DNA from: Chromatiaceae bacterium
GTDB lineage: Bacteria; Pseudomonadota; Gammaproteobacteria; Chromatiales; Chromatiaceae
Assembly: GCA_016880695.1 (NCBI GenBank)
Contig: JAEHCY010000062.1
Coordinates: forward strand, 1 to 8,923
Length of the DNA: 8,923 nt
Direction: 5' to 3'
The notes beneath the pieces were generated by a model. It did no database searches. It worked only from the letters and a program-made list of their open reading frames with translations, and was not told the origin of the DNA. Numbering within the stretch: the stretch's first letter is position 1; each line of letters opens with the position of its first letter. Position numbers and translations under genes: made by a program. Shown one piece after another: positions 6,141 to 8,923 of the stretch.

Positions 6141-7195
6141 TCAGCCCTCGCGGCGTTTGCAGCAGGCCTCCGCCAAGGCGTACAACCGGGGCAGGGTGTC
6201 GTCCCAGCCGATGCAGGGGTCGGTGATGCTCTGCCCGTAGGTGAGCTTTTGGTCGGGCGCGACATTCTGCCGCCCGGCTACCAGGTGGCTCTCGATCATC
6301 ACGCCGATGATGCGCCGATCGCCGCGGGCCACCTGAGCGGCCACATCCTGCCCGATCTGAATCTGTTTTTCGTGGCGTTTGCGGCAGTTGGCGTGACTGA
6401 AATCCACCATGATCCTGGGACTGAGCCCGGCGGTCTCCATCTCCTCGGCGGCGATATTGATGCTCTCGGTATCGTAGTTGGGTCGCTGGCCGCCGCGGAG
6501 GATCACATGGGTATCGGAGTTGCCGGCGGTGGAGAAGATGGCGGAGTGGCCCCCCTTGGTCAGGGACAGGATGTGATGGGGGCGAGCCGCGGCGTGCAGG
6601 GCGTCGATGGCCACCTTCAGACTGCCGTCGGTCGCATTCTTGAAGCCCACCGGGCAGGAGAGCCCAGAGGCCAGCTCGCGGTGGACCTGGCTTTCGGTGG
6701 TGCGGGCACCGATGGCCCCCCAACTGATCAGGTCGGCGATGTACTGGGGGCTGATGAGGTCGAGGTATTCCGTTCCCGCCGGCACCCCCAGGTTGGTGAC
6801 ATCGAGTAGGAGCCTGCGCGCCAGGCGAAGCCCCTTGTTGATCTCGAAGGTGCCGTCGAGGTTGGGATCGTTGATCAGGCCCTTCCAGCCCACCGTGGTG
6901 CGTGGCTTCTGAAATAGACACGCATCAGGATCAGGAGGTCGTCGATGAGCTCTTCGCGTATCTTGCGCAGCCGCCCCGCGTACTCGAGGGCGGCGACGGG
7001 GTCGTGCACTGAGCAGGGACCCACGACGACCAGGAGGCGATCGTCCTCGCCCTGGAGGATGTGGTGGATGTCGCGGCGTGTCTCGTAAACCACCCGAGCC
7101 GCCTGATCGGTGAGGGGCAGCTCCGCGTGGAGCTCGCAGGGGGGCGACACCTGATGGATCGCCTTGATGCGGAGGTCGTCTGTCTTGTATCTCAT
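6141..7195 (-). CDS. aroG: 3-deoxy-7-phosphoheptulonate (DAHP) synthase, AroG type, with an apparent single-base frameshift
   Basis: First enzyme of the shikimate pathway: condenses phosphoenolpyruvate with erythrose 4-phosphate to DAHP in the cytoplasm. Two adjacent frames together give a complete class I-alpha enzyme of about 351 residues (E. coli AroG 350). The first, from ATG 7195, runs MRYKTDDLRIKAI to LLILMRVYF (residue 95). The rest (EKPRTTVGWKGLIND onward) is read one base out of phase. Restoring one G at the TTC/AG junction (between 6910 and 6911) joins them exactly. In the joined protein the four metal ligands of E. coli AroG fall at the same numbers: C61, H268, E302 and D326. GPCSVHDP, GARTTESQVHRELASGLSCPVGFKN and ILRGG are intact. 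Feedback-pocket residues D6, D7, P150, S180 and S211 resemble the Phe-sensitive form, but positions 209 and 221 (I, F) differ, so the inhibiting amino acid is uncertain. GTG 7198 directly precedes the ATG. Not in an aro cluster here. Confidence 0.92.
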
Positions 7196-7224
7196 CACCC
7201 TGACCGAAACCGAGCTAAGGTTGG

Positions 7225-7230
7225 ATTATA
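7225..7230 (-). promoter_or_regulatory. -10 box of the probable aroG promoter
   Basis: A perfect TATAAT on the minus strand in the divergent gap, 29 bases upstream of the aroG ATG, predicting a transcript leader of about 20-25 bases. No clear -35 is visible at 16-18 bp. Such a short leader leaves no room for a leader-peptide attenuator, so control would have to be by repressor or enzyme feedback. Confidence 0.45.
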
Positions 7231-7378
7231 GGGGAGAGACACCCTCCGGCGCTCCGACCATCCCGACCGGCATCGCAGCGGCCGGCCCGAAGCGGTTTCC
7301 TGGTCTTCAATTGGACCCGGTGCCGGGCCACAATAGATGGGGTGGAAGCGGAAACTTCCTCGTTCGGAGAGTGGGACC

Positions 7379-7687
7379 ATGGTGGAGCGAACCAAACGCT
7401 ATCCCGGTATTGACCAAGACCTCTACGGCGGCATGACCCCCACGGGGAACATCATTCGCGATGCCTGGGTCTTCGGCATCCTCCCGGAGAGCGAGACCTG
7501 TGCGGGTTGGACCCTCGAAGGTATCGAGAGCCTCTACGACAAGGTGACGCTGGCCTGGGAGCCCCATGGGCATCTGGTGTCTGGCCTGCCTGCGGAGGCG
7601 CGCGAGCGCCACGCCCGGATCTACACCGCCGCGGTGCAGCGGGCCCGCGAGCTCGGCTGGGATCCCGGCGTCGAAGAGGGCGAGTGA
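7379..7687 (+). CDS. conserved-looking protein of unknown function (102 aa)
   Basis: I cannot name this family. The 102-residue product starts at ATG 7379, with GGAGA eight bases upstream. An in-frame ATG at 7337 would add 14 residues but has no ribosome site. The protein is soluble, without a signal peptide or membrane helix. Its first half holds the patterned stretch YPGIDQDLYGGMTPTGNIIRDAW, then VFGILPESETCAGWT and a helix LEGIESLYDKVTLAWEPHG. The second half is a charged helix (PAEARERHARIYTAAVQRARELGW) and an acidic tail. The invariant-looking Trp, Gly and single Cys give the impression of a small conserved domain. The GTG of the next gene overlaps its stop codon (GTGA), so the two are probably translated together. 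The aroG gene is divergent, and a shared regulatory gap of about 180 bp separates them. Confidence 0.75.
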   Translation: MVERTKRYPGIDQDLYGGMTPTGNIIRDAWVFGILPESETCAGWTLEGIESLYDKVTLAWEPHGHLVSGLPAEARERHARIYTAAVQRARELGWDPGVEEGE

Positions 7688-8159
7688 TCCGGCGGCGCGG
7701 CGAGCGAGCGGCATTACGGCGTTTTTCACCCGCGAAACCTTCTTTCGGCCGGCGGAGGTCTCCCGTCACGCGAGCAGTCTTCCGGCGGCCCTCTACAACG
7801 GGCTGCGTCTCCTGGTGACCCGAAGCGAGGGCGATTGTCTGTTCATCGCGCTGCGGGGGCTGCAGTATCAAGCAGTGGTCACCCGCGAGGAGATCATCTT
7901 CGTCGACAGTCAGGGCGGATACGCCCATCAGGATGGAGTCGGCGGCCGGATCATCCGCATCGCCTGGCAACCCCAGCACCTGGTGCCGCGGTCGTCCTTG
8001 AGCGATCCCGTGCCCTGTGACCTGGTGTTCTACGCCCGCGGCCTCAAGGAGCTGCAGTGGCGGCTGATGAGTGAGATCCGCCCGGCGGTGGAGCAGCTGC
8101 TGCAGCGTCAGCGGCCGCTGCCGATGACGGAGGGAACCATCGTACCGATCAACCCGTAG
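7684..8159 (+). CDS. protein of unknown function (~158 aa), translationally coupled, with probable frameshift near the start
   Basis: The convincing coding region runs in one frame from 7713 to TAG 8159: ITAFFTRETFFRPAEVSRHA, LPAALYNGLRLLV, CLFIALRGLQYQAVVTREEIIFVDSQGGYA, GRIIRIAWQP and LVFYARGLKELQWRLMSEIRPAVEQLL. It has no ATG, GTG or TTG start of its own after the upstream gene ends. A GTG at 7684 overlaps the upstream stop (GTGA) and has AGAGGG three bases before it, but is in another frame. Adding one base between about 7687 and 7722, for example a third G in the GCGGC at 7708-7712, would join them. Alternatives are a rare ATT start at 7713 or an ATG at 7566 deep inside the upstream gene. 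The protein seems soluble, with an alpha/beta middle section and a C-terminal helix. I do not recognise the family. Its gene ends 23 bp before the convergent diguanylate cyclase. Confidence 0.65.
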
Positions 8160-8182
8160 CCGGGCAGGCGTGCAACGGCCGC

Positions 8183-8923
8183 TTAACCGGGGGTGGCGTT
8201 CGCCGCGGCGCCTTGAGGTTCCGCGGGGGCCGCCTCGGCGCGGTTCCTTCCGGAATGCTTGGCCGCGTAGAGGGCCTCGTCGGCCAGCCGAAAGAGCACC
8301 TTGGCGGACTCCTCGGCCGGCGGGATCAGGCTTGCGATGCCCAGGCTCACCGTGAGGATGTCGAAGGGGGGGTTGCCGCTATGGGGAATCGCCAGGGCCT
8401 CGACAGCCGTCCGGATACGTTCGGCGACGACCCAAGCGTTGGTCGCGTCGGTCTCCGGTAGCAGTACGGCGAACTCTTCCCCGCCGTAGCGGGCGGTGAG
8501 GTCGCGTGGCCGTTTCGTCGAGCCCTCCAGTGCCCGGCCCACCTCCACCAGCGCGGCGTCCCCTGCGGGATGGCCGTAGGTGTCGTTGTAGCGCTTGAAC
8601 TGATCCACGTCGAGCAGGATCAGCGACAAGGGCTTGCCCCAGCGCAGGGCGCTGCGCCATTCCACCTCTATCACCTGGCCGAAGCGGCGCCGATTGGCGA
8701 CATGGGTGAGGTGGTCGCGGTAGGCCTCGATCTCCGTGCGCTGCAAGCGGAGCCATAGCCGCGTACCCAGCACCAGGGCGAGGGCGAGGAGCGCCGGCAT
8801 GGTGGGGAACCACAGGTGATGATCGAGCAGGAGCACCCAGAGACCGAGCACGACCAGCACACTGGCCAGGGTTTTCCACAGGACGTGGCGTGCCTCGGGG
8901 TAAACCGAGAAGAGCGCCGCGAG
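8183..8923 (-). CDS. membrane-anchored diguanylate cyclase (GGDEF domain), N-terminus beyond window
   Basis: Makes the second messenger cyclic di-GMP from two GTP. The 246 visible residues remain open to the right edge, so the N-terminal sensor part is missing. Two hydrophobic segments (about residues 13-34 and 41-58) flank a short LDHHLWFPTMP loop, then a linker helix leads into the catalytic domain at DHLTHVANRRRF. The domain contains LILLDVDQFKRYNDTYGHPAGD (metal and base binding), then RPRD (138-141) five residues before GGEEF (147-151). GGEEF is an active-site signature and RxxD is the product-inhibition site, so the enzyme is predicted active and feedback-inhibited. Later ILTVSLGIAS and ADEALYAAKHSGRNR complete the fold. 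The paired membrane helices with a tryptophan-proline loop recall the end of CHASE2-type sensors, a weak inference. An internal GTG at 8860 would remove the first helix and is unlikely to be the true start. The signal sensed is unknown. Confidence 0.9.
   Translation of the reverse strand, partial: LAALFSVYPEARHVLWKTLASVLVVLGLWVLLLDHHLWFPTMPALLALALVLGTRLWLRLQRTEIEAYRDHLTHVANRRRFGQVIEVEWRSALRWGKPLSLILLDVDQFKRYNDTYGHPAGDAALVEVGRALEGSTKRPRDLTARYGGEEFAVLLPETDATNAWVVAERIRTAVEALAIPHSGNPPFDILTVSLGIASLIPPAEESAKVLFRLADEALYAAKHSGRNRAEAAPAEPQGAAANATPG

Noticed and set aside
6069..6809. Open frame of 246 codons on the plus strand opposite aroG
   Set aside because: Gly/Val/Asp-rich mirror of the DAHP synthase, which has all catalytic residues on the other strand.

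Overview
The window is a gene-dense stretch of high-GC chromosome from a bacterium that looks like a free-living gammaproteobacterium. The evidence is a Slt70-type soluble lytic transglycosylase, an AroG-type DAHP synthase that aligns with the E. coli enzyme at its metal ligands, a TauE/SafE permease, a Sel1-repeat protein and a diguanylate cyclase. An affiliation near the Chromatiales (purple sulfur bacteria and relatives) is only an impression from the style of the hypothetical proteins. No transposase, integrase, tRNA, rRNA, CRISPR array or phage gene is visible.

Layout, left to right. 1-293 (-): start of an NAD(P)-binding epimerase of the NDUFA9-like SDR group, cut by the window edge and broken by two frame changes. 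405-1220 (+): TauE/SafE permease. 1240-1977 (-): uncharacterised exported protein with a Pro/Gly/Trp/Met-rich middle, convergent with the permease. 2132-4144 (-): slt, the soluble lytic transglycosylase. 4249-4392 (+): possible small exported protein or lipoprotein, divergent from slt. 4629-5435 (+): inositol monophosphatase family protein. 5534-5980 (+): short Sel1-repeat protein. 6141-7195 (-): aroG-type DAHP synthase with a one-base frameshift. 7379-7687 and 7684-8159 (+): two overlapping genes of unknown function, the second apparently frame-shifted near its start. 8183-8923 (-): membrane-anchored GGDEF diguanylate cyclase running off the right edge.

The genes are mostly short units on alternating strands, with three convergent pairs and several divergent starts, so this is not one operon or pathway. 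The only likely co-transcribed sets are the monophosphatase with the Sel1 gene and the two overlapping unknown genes. The functions are housekeeping: wall turnover, aromatic amino acid synthesis, transport, phosphate-ester hydrolysis and c-di-GMP signalling.

I did not find a convincing new biological system. The points most worth checking are three separate reading-frame breaks in otherwise well-conserved genes (more suggestive of sequence errors than of gene decay), a 13-base G run inside the monophosphatase gene, a possible unannotated 47-residue exported peptide, and three conserved-looking proteins that I cannot assign to a function.
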